Assembly: GCA_016765515.1 (NCBI GenBank)
Contig: JAESPT010000246.1
Location: 1 to 7,219 of the forward strand
Direction of reading: 5' to 3'
Length of the DNA stretch: 7,219 nucleotides
From: Sneathiella sp.
Lineage (GTDB): Bacteria > Pseudomonadota > Alphaproteobacteria > Sneathiellales > Sneathiellaceae
The translations under genes were made by a program, and so were the position numbers. The notes under the pieces are model-generated. The model saw nothing but the letters and a program-made list of their open reading frames with translations, made no database searches and was not told the origin of the DNA. Positions 1 through 6,318 of the stretch are shown here, piece after piece. The number at the start of each line of letters is the position of its first letter. The stretch's first letter is position 1.

Positions 1-1296
1 CGCCCGGTCGCTGGATTGTATCGCCCGTAACCATATGATCATATTGTTCCAGATCCATTTACGGCTGGCAATCTCCGAAGATCCCATAATTTTCATGAGA
101 GCTTTCGATAGATCATTGGTTGCGACGACATCCTCTGCCTTTATGGGAGCAGGGGCGACGGTTTTTGTCCACGGCCGGTCATATTCAGGGGCGGCATCGG
201 CAAGGGGTGCCACAGGCAATTCAGCGACAACATCGCCGTCCATGGTCAAAACCATTTTCCCCGTATCGGTTACTTTCCCGATAATTGAGAAATCCAGTTC
301 CCATTTTTCAAATATCTTGCGCGCTTCTTCCTCTCGGCCCGGTTTCAAGACCATCAACATGCGTTCCTGACTTTCAGAAAGCATAATTTCGTAAGGAGTC
401 ATGCCTTCTTCGCGAATAGGAACATGATCAAGGTCGAGCTGAATACCCACCCCCCCTTTGTCGGCCATTTCAAAGGAAGAAGATGTGAGTCCTGCGGCTC
501 CCATATCCTGAATGGCGACAATGGCATCGGTGGCCATCAATTCAAGACAGGCTTCAAGCAGCAGTTTTTCTGTGAAAGGATCACCAACCTGTACCGTCGG
601 CCGTTTCTCTTCGGTGTCATCATCAAATTGAGCGGAAGCCATGGTCGCGCCGTGAATACCATCGCGTCCTGTTTTTGATCCAACATAGACAACCGGATTA
701 CCGATACCGGCAGCGGCAGAATAGAAAATCTTATTTGTATCAGCGATACCGACAGTCATGGCATTTACCAGGATATTGCCATCATAGGAGCTGTGAAAAT
801 TCGTCTCACCGCCCACGGTTGGAATACCCATACAGTTTCCGTATCCGCCAATTCCGGAAATAACGCCAGAAACGAGATGTCGAGTTTTCGGGTGATCCGC
901 ACTGCCAAAACGAAGGGCATTCATATTTGCAATGGGACGAGCGCCCATGGTGAAGACGTCGCGTAAGATACCGCCAACGCCAGTCGCCGCCCCTTGGTAG
1001 GGTTCGATGTAGGAGGGGTGATTATGGCTTTCCATCTTGAAAATGGCTGCCTGGCCATCGCCAATATCAACAACACCAGCATTTTCGCCCGGACCGCAGA
1101 TGACCCACGGTGCTTCTGTTGGGAGTGTTTTAAGCCATTTTTTTGAGGATTTATAGGAACAGTGTTCGCTCCACATGACGGAAAATATACCCAGTTCTGT
1201 CATATTGGGTTCTCTTCCCAATATATCGAGAACTCTTTCATATTCGCTTTCCGATAAACCGTGCTCGGCAACGATTTCTTTCGTAATTTTGGTCAT
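1..1296 (-). CDS. purL: Phosphoribosylformylglycinamidine (FGAM) synthase large subunit PurL, partial (C-terminus beyond window) and frameshifted near position 49
   Basis: PurL is the ATP-dependent synthetase subunit that converts FGAR to FGAM in de novo purine synthesis, using ammonia delivered by PurQ through the PurS-bridged complex in the cytoplasm. Reading the minus strand from the ATG at 1294-1296 gives about 416 codons of typical small-type PurL. Visible motifs include [12 protein letters not shown] (~residues 41-52), the nucleotide and substrate region [15 protein letters not shown], the ESHNHPS motif (~90-96), [12 protein letters not shown] (~170-181) and [12 protein letters not shown] (~274-285). 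The small-type family is usually about 730-740 residues, so roughly 60% is here. The start lies 8 bases after the purQ stop with no clear Shine-Dalgarno, which suggests translational coupling. After residue 416 (...ASRKWIW) the frame breaks: the conserved continuation [16 protein letters not shown] is found only in another frame. The wrong frame stays open to the window edge, so its stop lies outside. Confidence 0.95.
   Translation of the reverse strand, partial: MTKITKEIVAEHGLSESEYERVLDILGREPNMTELGIFSVMWSEHCSYKSSKKWLKTLPTEAPWVICGPGENAGVVDIGDGQAAIFKMESHNHPSYIEPYQGAATGVGGILRDVFTMGARPIANMNALRFGSADHPKTRHLVSGVISGIGGYGNCMGIPTVGGETNFHSSYDGNILVNAMTVGIADTNKIFYSAAAGIGNPVVYVGSKTGRDGIHGATMASAQFDDDTEEKRPTVQVGDPFTEKLLLEACLELMATDAIVAIQDMGAAGLTSSSFEMADKGGVGIQLDLDHVPIREEGMTPYEIMLSESQERMLMVLKPGREEEARKIFEKWELDFSIIGKVTDTGKMVLTMDGDVVAELPVAPLADAAPEYDRPWTKTVAPAPIKAEDVVATNDLSKALMKIMGSSEIASRKWIWNNMIIWLRAIQSSDRA
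46..52 (-). other. Single-base deletion (frameshift) in purL
   Basis: On the minus strand the sequence reads TGG ATC TGG AAC AAT ATG. PurL proteins have here W-I/V-W-E-Q-Y-D-H-M-V, which would need TGG ATC TGG GAA CAA TAT GAT. One G is missing from what should be a GGG run (one C missing after position 50 on the plus strand). Re-reading from G49 gives [16 protein letters not shown] without interruption to the edge. No slippery heptamer is present, so programmed frameshifting is unlikely. A sequencing or assembly indel in a short homopolymer, or a true mutation, are the alternatives. Confidence 0.88.
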
Positions 1297-1304
1297 ATCA
1301 GTGT

Positions 1305-1994
1305 TCAGTTCAGAGAATTGATAAGATTGTCGAAAAAGGTCTTCCCGTCTATTCCGCCCAGTTGATCAGAGATCAGGCGTTCTGGGTGAGGCATCAATCC
1401 GAGGATGTTGCCAGCCTTGTTGTAGATGCCAGCAATGTTATTTCGGGACCCATTGATATTACTGCCATCGTTCACGTTGCCATCGGCGTCAGTATATTTG
1501 AAGGCAATCTGGCCTTCTCCTTCCAAGCGCTCCACGGTTTCGTCATCGGCAAAAAAATTGCCATCATGATGAGCTACGGGAAAGCGAATGATCTGATTGG
1601 TTTCATATGCTCCGACAAACCTTTGATTTTCGGATGTAACTTTTAAATTCACATCCTTACAAATGAATTTTTGATTAGCGTTTCTGAGCAGTGCACCCGG
1701 GAGCATGCCTGTTTCAGTTGCAACTTGAAAACCGTTACAAACAGCTAATATTGGCGTGCCGGAAGCTGCTTTTTTGACAACTTCACGCATGATCGGGGAA
1801 TTACCGGCAATGGCGCCACATCTCAGATAGTCTCCGTAGGAAAATCCTCCGGGAATAGCAATCAGGTCTGTTTCAGGTAATACACTGTCTCCATGCCAAA
1901 CCATGGCAGGAGCAGCTCCCATTGACAGCTCAAGTGCAACCTTCATGTCGCGATCACAATTGGAGCCAGGAAATACAATAACTGCGGCCTTCAT
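1305..1994 (-). CDS. purQ: FGAM synthase glutaminase subunit PurQ
   Basis: PurQ is the class I glutamine amidotransferase subunit that hydrolyses glutamine and passes ammonia to PurL. The 229-residue protein is full length for the stand-alone bacterial form. It begins [15 protein letters not shown], typical of the family, and has the oxyanion-loop region [17 protein letters not shown] (~49-64). The nucleophile elbow is AVCNGF with Cys86, and the other triad members are His203 and Glu205 in MPHPER. The ATG at 1992-1994 is supported by a strong Shine-Dalgarno, AAGGAGA (plus-strand 2004-2010), about 9 bases upstream. It starts 25 bases after the purS stop and ends 8 bases before purL, consistent with a purS-purQ-purL transcription unit. 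No defect is visible. Confidence 0.98.
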   Translation of the reverse strand: MKAAVIVFPGSNCDRDMKVALELSMGAAPAMVWHGDSVLPETDLIAIPGGFSYGDYLRCGAIAGNSPIMREVVKKAASGTPILAVCNGFQVATETGMLPGALLRNANQKFICKDVNLKVTSENQRFVGAYETNQIIRFPVAHHDGNFFADDETVERLEGEGQIAFKYTDADGNVNDGSNINGSRNNIAGIYNKAGNILGLMPHPERLISDQLGGIDGKTFFDNLINSLN

Positions 1995-2019
1995 CGGTCT
2001 CAGTCTCCTTAAATCGAGA

Positions 2020-2262
2020 TTAATCCAGCAATTCTACAGCGTAGTTTTCGATCACCGTATTGGCGAGTAACTGCGTGCACATTTTATCGACTTCAGCCGG
2101 GGCATCTTTTGCAGATATGTCCCCTAAGTCCAGTTCGATCACTTTGCCCTGGCGTACCTCGCCGATCTTATCAAGACCAAGTCCGTGAAGGGCGTGAGAA
2201 ATTGCTTTTCCTTGAGGGTCAAGAACACCGTTTTTCAAAGAAATAGTTACGCGAGCTTTCAT
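2020..2262 (-). CDS. purS: FGAM synthase subunit PurS
   Basis: PurS is the small, non-catalytic subunit that dimerises and bridges PurL and PurQ so that ammonia is channelled between them. It is found where PurL is the short type, as here. The 80-residue protein is of normal length. It shows the family pattern [20 protein letters not shown] at the N-terminus and [11 protein letters not shown] in the middle. The start ATG at 2260-2262 has an AAGGT Shine-Dalgarno-like element about 10 bases upstream. It lies 60 bases downstream of purC, with a terminator-like hairpin in that gap, and 25 bases upstream of purQ. Confidence 0.97.
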   Translation of the reverse strand: MKARVTISLKNGVLDPQGKAISHALHGLGLDKIGEVRQGKVIELDLGDISAKDAPAEVDKMCTQLLANTVIENYAVELLD

Positions 2263-2290
2263 CTATTTGTTACCTTGCAATCAGTAGCCA

Positions 2291-2318
2291 AGAAAAAAGG
2301 CGCAGATTATGCGCCTTA
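2291..2318 (-). terminator. Intrinsic terminator / attenuator between purC and purS
   Basis: Read on the minus strand, a perfect 8-bp stem (AAGGCGCA, loop TAATC, TGCGCCTT; arms 2310-2317 and 2297-2304) starts about 5 bases after the purC stop. It runs into a T-rich tract, six T's counting two in the stem, then CTT. This is a standard rho-independent terminator shape. Only about 30 bases separate it from the purS start, too little for an obvious separate promoter. It more likely acts as a partial terminator that lowers purSQL relative to purC, or stabilises the purC 3' end after processing. Confidence 0.75.
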
Positions 2319-2322
2319 GGTT

Positions 2323-3087
2323 TTATTGTATTGCAGTTGGACCTTTAAGATCCCCAGGACCACCTTCAGGCAATATGCCTAATCGGCGTGCAACTTCCTG
2401 ATATGCATCTTCTACGCCGCCCAAATCTCTGCGGAATCTGTCTTTGTCGAGCTTTTCATTGGTTTTTATATCCCAAAGCCGACAATTATCAGGGCTGATC
2501 TCATCGGCCAGAATAACCTGAATTTCGTCATCTTCGTAGATACGACCGAATTCAAGTTTGAAATCGATCAATTTAATGCCAATTCCGCAGAATAGTCCGG
2601 AGAGAAAATCGTTGACCCGGAGGGATTGAGTCATGATTTCATCCAATTCCTGCGGTGTTGCCCAGCCAAAAGCCGTAATATGTTCTTCAGACACGATCGG
2701 ATCATTCAATTCGTCTGATTTGAAGCAATATTCGATAATTGTTCTTGGCAGGGGTGTCCCTTCGGTAATTCCAAGACGCGTGCAAATTGATCCAGCTGCT
2801 ACATTGCGAACAATCACTTCAACAGGAATGATTTCCACTTCTTTTATCAGCTGTTCTCTCATGTTCAGGCGACGGATGAAATGGTTCTGAATACCGATAT
2901 TGGACAACTTGGTCATCAGATGCTCTGAGATACGGTTATTCAGAACACCTTTTCCAGTGATCGTTGATTTTTTTTCGCCATTAAAAGCCGTTGCATCGTC
3001 TTTAAAATACTGAACAAGCGTGCCTGGCTCAGGACCTTCAAAAAGAACTTTTGCTTTGCCTTCGTAGATGCGTCTACGCCGGGTCAT
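2323..3087 (-). CDS. purC: Phosphoribosylaminoimidazole-succinocarboxamide (SAICAR) synthetase
   Basis: PurC joins CAIR and aspartate, with ATP, to give SAICAR in de novo purine synthesis (cytoplasm). The 254-residue protein matches the usual bacterial length. Its N-terminus [20 protein letters not shown] is the ATP-binding region. Family signature 1 is seen as [15 protein letters not shown] (~86-100), signature 2 as LIDFKLEFG (~173-181), and [12 protein letters not shown] (~195-206) follows. The ATG at 3085-3087 has GGAGT about 8 bases upstream. It is the first gene of a minus-strand purC-purS-purQ-purL cluster and faces away from the zeta-subunit gene. Its leader holds a perfect inverted repeat just upstream of the ribosome binding site. 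The product of PurC is the substrate of PurB, encoded about 1 kb upstream. Confidence 0.98.
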   Translation of the reverse strand: MTRRRRIYEGKAKVLFEGPEPGTLVQYFKDDATAFNGEKKSTITGKGVLNNRISEHLMTKLSNIGIQNHFIRRLNMREQLIKEVEIIPVEVIVRNVAAGSICTRLGITEGTPLPRTIIEYCFKSDELNDPIVSEEHITAFGWATPQELDEIMTQSLRVNDFLSGLFCGIGIKLIDFKLEFGRIYEDDEIQVILADEISPDNCRLWDIKTNEKLDKDRFRRDLGGVEDAYQEVARRLGILPEGGPGDLKGPTAIQ

Positions 3088-3103
3088 GGATGTTACTCCG
3101 ACT

Positions 3104-3125
3104 TTAGGCCAAACTAGCGGCCTAA
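3104..3125 (-). repeat. Inverted repeat in the purC leader
   Basis: TTAGGCC (3104-3110) and GGCCTAA (3119-3125) are a perfect 7-bp inverted repeat around an 8-base spacer. In the purC transcript it would form a hairpin ending about 3 bases before the GGAG Shine-Dalgarno. In DNA it could be an operator with half-sites about 1.5 helical turns apart. No T tract follows on either strand, so it is not a terminator. A regulatory role is inference. Confidence 0.45.
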
Positions 3126-3180
3126 TAAAAAATAGGAACGGGCCAATTAAAACAAATCATGAAGGATTGCTTTAATCTGG

Positions 3181-3208
3181 ATTGTCCGTTGTGGTTTGTC
3201 AGTCTCAA
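3181..3208 (-). promoter_or_regulatory. Possible purC promoter
   Basis: On the minus strand TTGAGA (3208-3203, five of six to the -35 consensus) is followed after 16 bases by GACAAT (3186-3181, four of six to the -10 consensus). This would give a leader of roughly 90 bases containing the inverted repeat at 3104-3125. The same 8-mer AGTTGAGA occurs upstream of purB at a similar distance from the start codon. Weak evidence by eye only. Confidence 0.3.
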
Positions 3209-3400
3209 CTGGCAAATTCAAGCGGAACATAGTTCAGAAGCTCTCTAAATACAATATAACCGAGGACCTATTGTTAATAAATAATTTTAAAAAAATCCTT
3301 GCTGCATTCGGCAACAGGAACCATCTTAGGTGTATAGACAAGTAAAAGACTGAATTGCGCTGTATTTAGACGAACTTAACTGAAATTTGAGGGCTAACGA

Positions 3401-3721
3401 ATGTCTGGTATTGATAATCTTGGAAAAACACACGAAAATAAATTTGTCCATGACAGTGACTTGGAATTTAAAACTATGGCCCGGCGAAACAAGTTGTTGG
3501 GTGTATGGGCTGCTGAATTAATGGGTCTATCAGGGGATGCGGTAGAATCATACGCCAAGGAAGTTGTTATTGCTGACTTGGAGGAAAAAGGGGACGAAGA
3601 CGTTTTTCGCAAGGTCCGCAAGGACCTGGATTCAAAGAATATAGAAATGTCTGATCACCGTATTCGCCGCCAAATGGAAGAATTGCTTGTAACCGCACGG
3701 GATCAAGTTCACAGCGAATAA
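3401..3721 (+). CDS. F1Fo-ATPase inhibitor zeta subunit (DUF1476 family)
   Basis: This protein belongs to the DUF1476 family, whose Paracoccus denitrificans member is the zeta subunit that binds F1-ATPase through its N-terminal region and blocks ATP hydrolysis. The 106-residue length and helical make-up fit. Diagnostic stretches are ENKFVHDSDLEFKTMARRNK (~12-31), LLGVWAAELMGLSG (~32-45), YAKEVVIADLEEKGDEDVFRKV (~51-72) and SDHRIRRQMEELL (~84-96). The ATG at 3401 has GAGGG about 7 bases upstream. It is transcribed away from purC and towards the GNAT remnant, whose stop lies 22 bases beyond; I saw no terminator in that gap. The family is essentially restricted to Alphaproteobacteria. Inhibitory strength varies between lineages, so the inhibitory function here is by family, not shown. 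Confidence 0.93.
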   Translation: MSGIDNLGKTHENKFVHDSDLEFKTMARRNKLLGVWAAELMGLSGDAVESYAKEVVIADLEEKGDEDVFRKVRKDLDSKNIEMSDHRIRRQMEELLVTARDQVHSE

Positions 3722-3743
3722 TCAGCAGAAAATGACAGATTTT

Positions 3744-4052
3744 TCAACGTTCTTCCAACCATTTATCGCGCATTAGGCGATAGAGAACGTGGCGGCGCAA
3801 ACGATGACCATCCTCGATTTCTGGATGGTCAAAACCGTCTTCCGTATATTGAAATCCCAATTTTTTCATAACTGCTTGCGACCGGATATTCAGAACCGCA
3901 GTGAATGATACGAGTTCTGACAGATCAAGCTGTTCAAACGCATAATTGATGCAAGCTTTGGCAGCTTCTGTTGCATACCCTTGTCCCCAATTGGGCCATG
4001 ACTTTTTTCTATATATGCAATAGCCAGGTTCATAAATTAATAAGCCCCGCAC
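3744..4052 (-). pseudogene. GNAT (RimJ/RimL-like) N-acetyltransferase, 5'-truncated remnant
   Basis: The readable frame encodes only the C-terminal half of a GNAT acetyltransferase. The acetyl-CoA-binding motif A is present (NWGQGYATEAAKACINYAF), followed by LVSFTAVLNIRSQAVMKKLGF and a C-terminal RRHVLYRLMRDKW, all typical of RimJ/RimL-type enzymes. Those are usually about 170-180 residues; here at most ~102 follow a GTG at 4050-4052. The first strands and helices are missing. There is no room for them: purB ends at 4110, the intervening ~57 bases are terminator hairpins, and the GTG sits inside one hairpin without a Shine-Dalgarno. The frame stays open back to the tandem stop of purB (TAA TAA). 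The likeliest reading is a decayed gene that lost its 5' half next to purB. A short functional protein cannot be excluded, because the remaining frame has no internal stops. Confidence 0.68.
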
Positions 4053-4066
4053 CAGCGGTGCGAGGC
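4031..4066 (-). terminator. Strong intrinsic terminator of purB (second of two)
   Basis: On the minus strand GCCTCGCACC, loop GCT, GGTGCGGGGC forms a 10-bp GC-rich stem with one G-U pair (arms 4057-4066 and 4044-4053). The T-rich run TTATTAATTT follows. It lies about 44 bases after the purB stop and also contains the GTG from which the acetyltransferase remnant could be read. Confidence 0.75.
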
Positions 4067-4069
4067 CAT

Positions 4070-4091
4070 AAAAAGATAGCGATAAGCTATC
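4070..4091 (-). terminator. Weaker intrinsic terminator of purB (first of two)
   Basis: On the minus strand GATAGC, loop TTATC, GCTATC is a perfect 6-bp stem followed directly by TTTTTA. It begins about 18 bases after the purB stop and precedes the stronger hairpin, making a tandem terminator. The short AT-containing stem makes it the weaker of the two. Confidence 0.6.
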
Positions 4092-4109
4092 AAATATAAA
4101 ATAGAGTTA

Positions 4110-5405
4110 TTATTCTCCGAAAACCCGTTTGAAAATCGTATCCACATGTTTGGTGTGATATTCCAGATCAAAGACACTTTCAATTTTCTCATTGGAAAGA
4201 GCCGCCGTTACGTCTTCATCGTTTTTCAGGAGATCCATGAAATCGGCGCCTTCGCGCCAGACACGCATGGCATTACGCTGGACAAGGACATAGGAATCTT
4301 CGCGGCTGACACCAGCTTGGGTGAGCGCAAGTAGAACCCGCTGCGAATGGATAAGGCCACCCAGCTTGTTCATATTGTCCATCATGTTTTCAGGGTAGAC
4401 AAGAAGCTTGTCAATCACACCTGTAAGACGTGTAATAGCGAAGTCGAGTGTGATTGTTGCATCCGGAGCGATACCCCGCTCTACGGAGGAGTGGGAGATA
4501 TCCCGCTCATGCCAAAGAGCAACATTTTCCATGGCAGGGATGGTTGTCATGCGGACCAAACGGGCAAGACCTGTAAGATTTTCAGTCAGGATGGGGTTCC
4601 GCTTGTGCGGCATTGCTGAGGAGCCTTTCTGACCCGGCGCGAAATATTCCTCTACTTCCAGGACTTCTGTCCGCTGCAAATGACGAATTTCAACAGCCAG
4701 ACGCTCAATAGAACTAGCAATCACACCCAGTGTTGCAAAATACATGGCATGGCGATCCCGCGGAATAACCTGCGTTGAGATTGTTTCAGGCTCCAGCCCC
4801 AATTTCTTGGCAACATGTTCTTCTACAAAAGGATCGATATTGGCGAATGTACCAACCGCGCCAGAAATAGCGCAGGTCGCAATGTCTTTACGCGCATTTA
4901 CCAGGCGTTCGCGATTGCGGGCAAATTCAGCGTGGGCTTGCGCCATTTTCAAACCAAAAGTTACTGGCTCTGCATGAATGCCGTGAGACCGTCCCACACA
5001 AACATCATTTTTATGAGCGTACGCTTTTTTCTTCAGCGCCGCTAACAGCTTATCCAAGTCATCGAGCAAGATGTCTGTTGCTTTGACAAGCTGTACACTC
5101 AAACAGGTATCAAGAACATCAGAAGACGTCATTCCCTGATGTACAAACCGTGCTTCGTCACCGACATATTCCTGAAGATTGGTAAGGAACGCGATGACGT
5201 CATGTTTGGTTTCACGTTCAATTTCGTCAATACGGTCAATTTCAAAATTTCCGCGATCCCAGACAGCTTTAGCAGCCTCTTTTGGGATAACGCCGAGTTC
5301 AGCTTGTGCGTCACAAGCATGCGCTTCAATCTCGAACCAAATTCGGAACTTGCTTTGAGGTTCCCAGATGGTGGTCATTTCAGGGCGAGCGTAACGGGGT
5401 ATCAT
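4110..5405 (-). CDS. purB: Adenylosuccinate lyase
   Basis: PurB splits fumarate from SAICAR (giving AICAR) and from adenylosuccinate (giving AMP), so it acts twice in purine synthesis. The 431-residue protein has the length of the short bacterial type. Family signature GSSAMPHKRNP lies at ~261-271 on the mobile catalytic serine loop. His68 (TKHDVIAF), His89 (VHQGMTSSD) and His141 (GRSHGIHAEP) fall where the Bacillus subtilis enzyme has its key histidines. The ATG at 5403-5405 has a good Shine-Dalgarno, AAGGTGA, about 6 bases upstream. The gene ends with tandem stops (TAA TAA) and two terminator hairpins, so it is probably a single-gene unit, near but separate from purCSQL. No defect is visible. 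Confidence 0.98.
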   Translation of the reverse strand: MIPRYARPEMTTIWEPQSKFRIWFEIEAHACDAQAELGVIPKEAAKAVWDRGNFEIDRIDEIERETKHDVIAFLTNLQEYVGDEARFVHQGMTSSDVLDTCLSVQLVKATDILLDDLDKLLAALKKKAYAHKNDVCVGRSHGIHAEPVTFGLKMAQAHAEFARNRERLVNARKDIATCAISGAVGTFANIDPFVEEHVAKKLGLEPETISTQVIPRDRHAMYFATLGVIASSIERLAVEIRHLQRTEVLEVEEYFAPGQKGSSAMPHKRNPILTENLTGLARLVRMTTIPAMENVALWHERDISHSSVERGIAPDATITLDFAITRLTGVIDKLLVYPENMMDNMNKLGGLIHSQRVLLALTQAGVSREDSYVLVQRNAMRVWREGADFMDLLKNDEDVTAALSNEKIESVFDLEYHTKHVDTIFKRVFGE

Positions 5406-5428
5406 GAAAAATCACCTTGTTGCTGTCA

Positions 5429-5444
5429 AAAGCGGTTGCGCTTT
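5429..5444 (-). repeat. Small hairpin in the purB leader
   Basis: AAAGCG (5429-5434) and CGCTTT (5439-5444) form a perfect 6-bp inverted repeat with a 4-base loop, about 11 bases upstream of the purB Shine-Dalgarno. Read on the minus strand it is followed by only one or two extra T's, so it is a poor terminator. A leader structure or operator is possible. Confidence 0.35.
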
Positions 5445-5450
5445 ATGGGG

Positions 5451-5505
5451 TTTCAGGAATTTCGGTAGTTAGCCGTTGCGCGTTCACTATCAGAGAGTCC
5501 TGAAA
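5451..5505. repeat. Spaced inverted repeat upstream of purB
   Basis: TTTCAGGA (5451-5458) and TCCTGAAA (5498-5505) are perfect 8-bp inverted copies 39 bases apart. The distal copy overlaps the presumed promoter spacer of purB. They could be paired binding sites or a leader stem, or chance. Confidence 0.3.
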
Positions 5506-5512
5506 ATCTCAA
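5486..5512 (-). promoter_or_regulatory. Possible purB promoter
   Basis: On the minus strand TTGAGA (5512-5507, five of six to -35) is followed after 15 bases by GATAGT (5491-5486, four of six to -10). The spacing is short. The -35-like element is embedded in AGTTGAGA, shared with the purC upstream region. Low confidence. Confidence 0.27.
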
Positions 5513-5602
5513 CTTATTCCTTGGACATCTAGTTGCAGTGGCGGCTTCGCGGAGAAGAATTAATCCGTTACAAGCAATAAGAATTCAGTTGATTTCTATT
5601 TT

Positions 5603-5619
5603 GAGCGGATTAACCGCTC
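5603..5619. repeat. 17-base palindrome in the purB-TetR intergenic region
   Basis: GAGCGG ATTAA CCGCTC is a perfect 6-bp inverted repeat with a 5-base AT centre. No T tract follows in either direction, so it is not a terminator. Its size and symmetry suit a dimeric repressor such as a TetR-family protein. It lies about 145 bases before the TetR start and about 200 bases before the purB start. Confidence 0.4.
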
Positions 5620-5743
5620 CGATCAGAATACAACTATTTCACTATAATCTCCATTTTCTTACTCTTTGCTTAAGGTCCTAATTTACATTGCATAAGAAGT
5701 AATGCATTGTCATTTGTGAAGCTCAAATTAAACATTTGTTGCA

Positions 5744-5758
5744 ACTATGTAACATAGT
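5744..5758. promoter_or_regulatory. Candidate TetR autoregulatory operator
   Basis: ACTATG TAA CATAGT is a perfect 6-bp inverted repeat with a 3-base centre, ending five bases before the TetR ATG. A second 8-base palindrome, GTTGCAAC (5738-5745), overlaps its left edge. Palindromes next to the start are common sites of TetR self-repression. The assignment is inferred from position and symmetry. Confidence 0.45.
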
Positions 5759-5763
5759 AAGAA

Positions 5764-6315
5764 ATGCTAATGGTATCAGACAAGCAAATAATTGAAGCTG
5801 CCATTCTCGTTTTTGCGCATAAACCAGATGCGACAATGACCGAAGTTGCAAAAGAAGCCGGAGTAACGCGGATAACTGTAAATCGGAAATTTGGGTCAAA
5901 AACCGATTTATTACAGATCACCGCTGGATATTGTGTCGCTAAATTTGAAGAGGTTTTAGAATCAGCCTGTTCGTCAGATAAAACTGCCATCGAAAAGATA
6001 TATATAATTTTGACAGGTTTTTCGAAGCTCAGAAATCATTACTTTTTCTGGATGCGCTCGAGAGTGGACGATAAACGAAAAAATCAGGAAATTTTCATGC
6101 GGCAGTTGGATGTCGTAGAGCAATTGGTCATTGCAGCTCAAAATGCAGGGGATATTCGTGCTGATTTACCCTCGGGTTGGGTGGCCTCACTTTTTGATTA
6201 CATGGCGATCGCCGCAAGTACGTCTCTTCACCGGGGGGTGGTCGCGGAAAGAGACGTTTATAAAGTGGCTTGGGACACACTGGTGAACGGGATCGCACCG
6301 AAAAAGTTTTTCTGA
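5764..6315 (+). CDS. TetR/AcrR-family transcriptional regulator
   Basis: A 183-residue, one-domain-plus-ligand-domain repressor type. The N-terminal helix-turn-helix is clear at ~24-50: TMTEVAKEAGVTRITVNRKF, then GSKTDLL, matching the TetR pattern in which the recognition helix is followed by an aromatic residue and F-x-S/K-K-x-x-L. The C-terminal ~130 residues are helical and diverse, as usual, and give no ligand. The first ATG (5764) and a second in frame (5770) are both possible; the Shine-Dalgarno is weak (TAAGAA region). The gene is divergent from purB across 358 bases and convergent with the XRE gene, only 3 bases separating the two stops. No efflux pump or enzyme gene lies beside it in the window, so its target is unknown. 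Confidence 0.9.
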   Translation: MLMVSDKQIIEAAILVFAHKPDATMTEVAKEAGVTRITVNRKFGSKTDLLQITAGYCVAKFEEVLESACSSDKTAIEKIYIILTGFSKLRNHYFFWMRSRVDDKRKNQEIFMRQLDVVEQLVIAAQNAGDIRADLPSGWVASLFDYMAIAASTSLHRGVVAERDVYKVAWDTLVNGIAPKKFF

Positions 6316-6318
6316 TTT

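Larger units (their letters stand above)
3088..3400. other. Divergent intergenic region between purC and the zeta-subunit gene
   Basis: This 313-base stretch has no credible open reading frame or RNA gene that I can recognise. It holds the purC leader with its inverted repeat and a possible purC promoter. There is an AT-rich tract around 3264-3297 that could serve as an UP element or bending site, and the zeta-gene ribosome binding site. I saw no known purine riboswitch core and no match to the E. coli PurR box. Confidence 0.6.
5406..5763. other. Divergent intergenic region between purB and the TetR gene
   Basis: These 358 bases contain no credible gene. They hold the purB leader with a small hairpin, a long-range inverted repeat around the presumed purB promoter, a 17-base palindrome at 5603-5619, and the TetR promoter region ending in a palindrome next to its start codon. 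The part nearest the TetR gene is AT-rich. Confidence 0.6.

Noticed and set aside
48..54. Programmed ribosomal frameshift as explanation for the purL break
   Set aside because: No X-XXY-YYZ slippery sequence or downstream structure at the site, and PurL is not known to use recoding.
424..863. Plus-strand open frames opposite purL
   Set aside because: They lie antisense to clearly coding purL sequence, show no family motifs and follow the codon pattern of the opposite strand.
3088..3400. Purine riboswitch upstream of purC
   Set aside because: I could not find the conserved three-way-junction core; only a single short inverted repeat is present.
4146..5045. Several plus-strand open frames opposite purB
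   Set aside because: All are antisense to an intact, motif-confirmed purB and have no recognisable domains.
5745..5990. Minus-strand frame overlapping the TetR start
   Set aside because: Opposite to the helix-turn-helix coding region, which is well supported; no motif in the antisense product.
6300..6312. GAAAAAGTTTTTC mirror-like inverted repeat at the end of the TetR gene
   Set aside because: It codes for KKFF, has no GC pairs and a one-base centre, so it cannot form a useful terminator hairpin.
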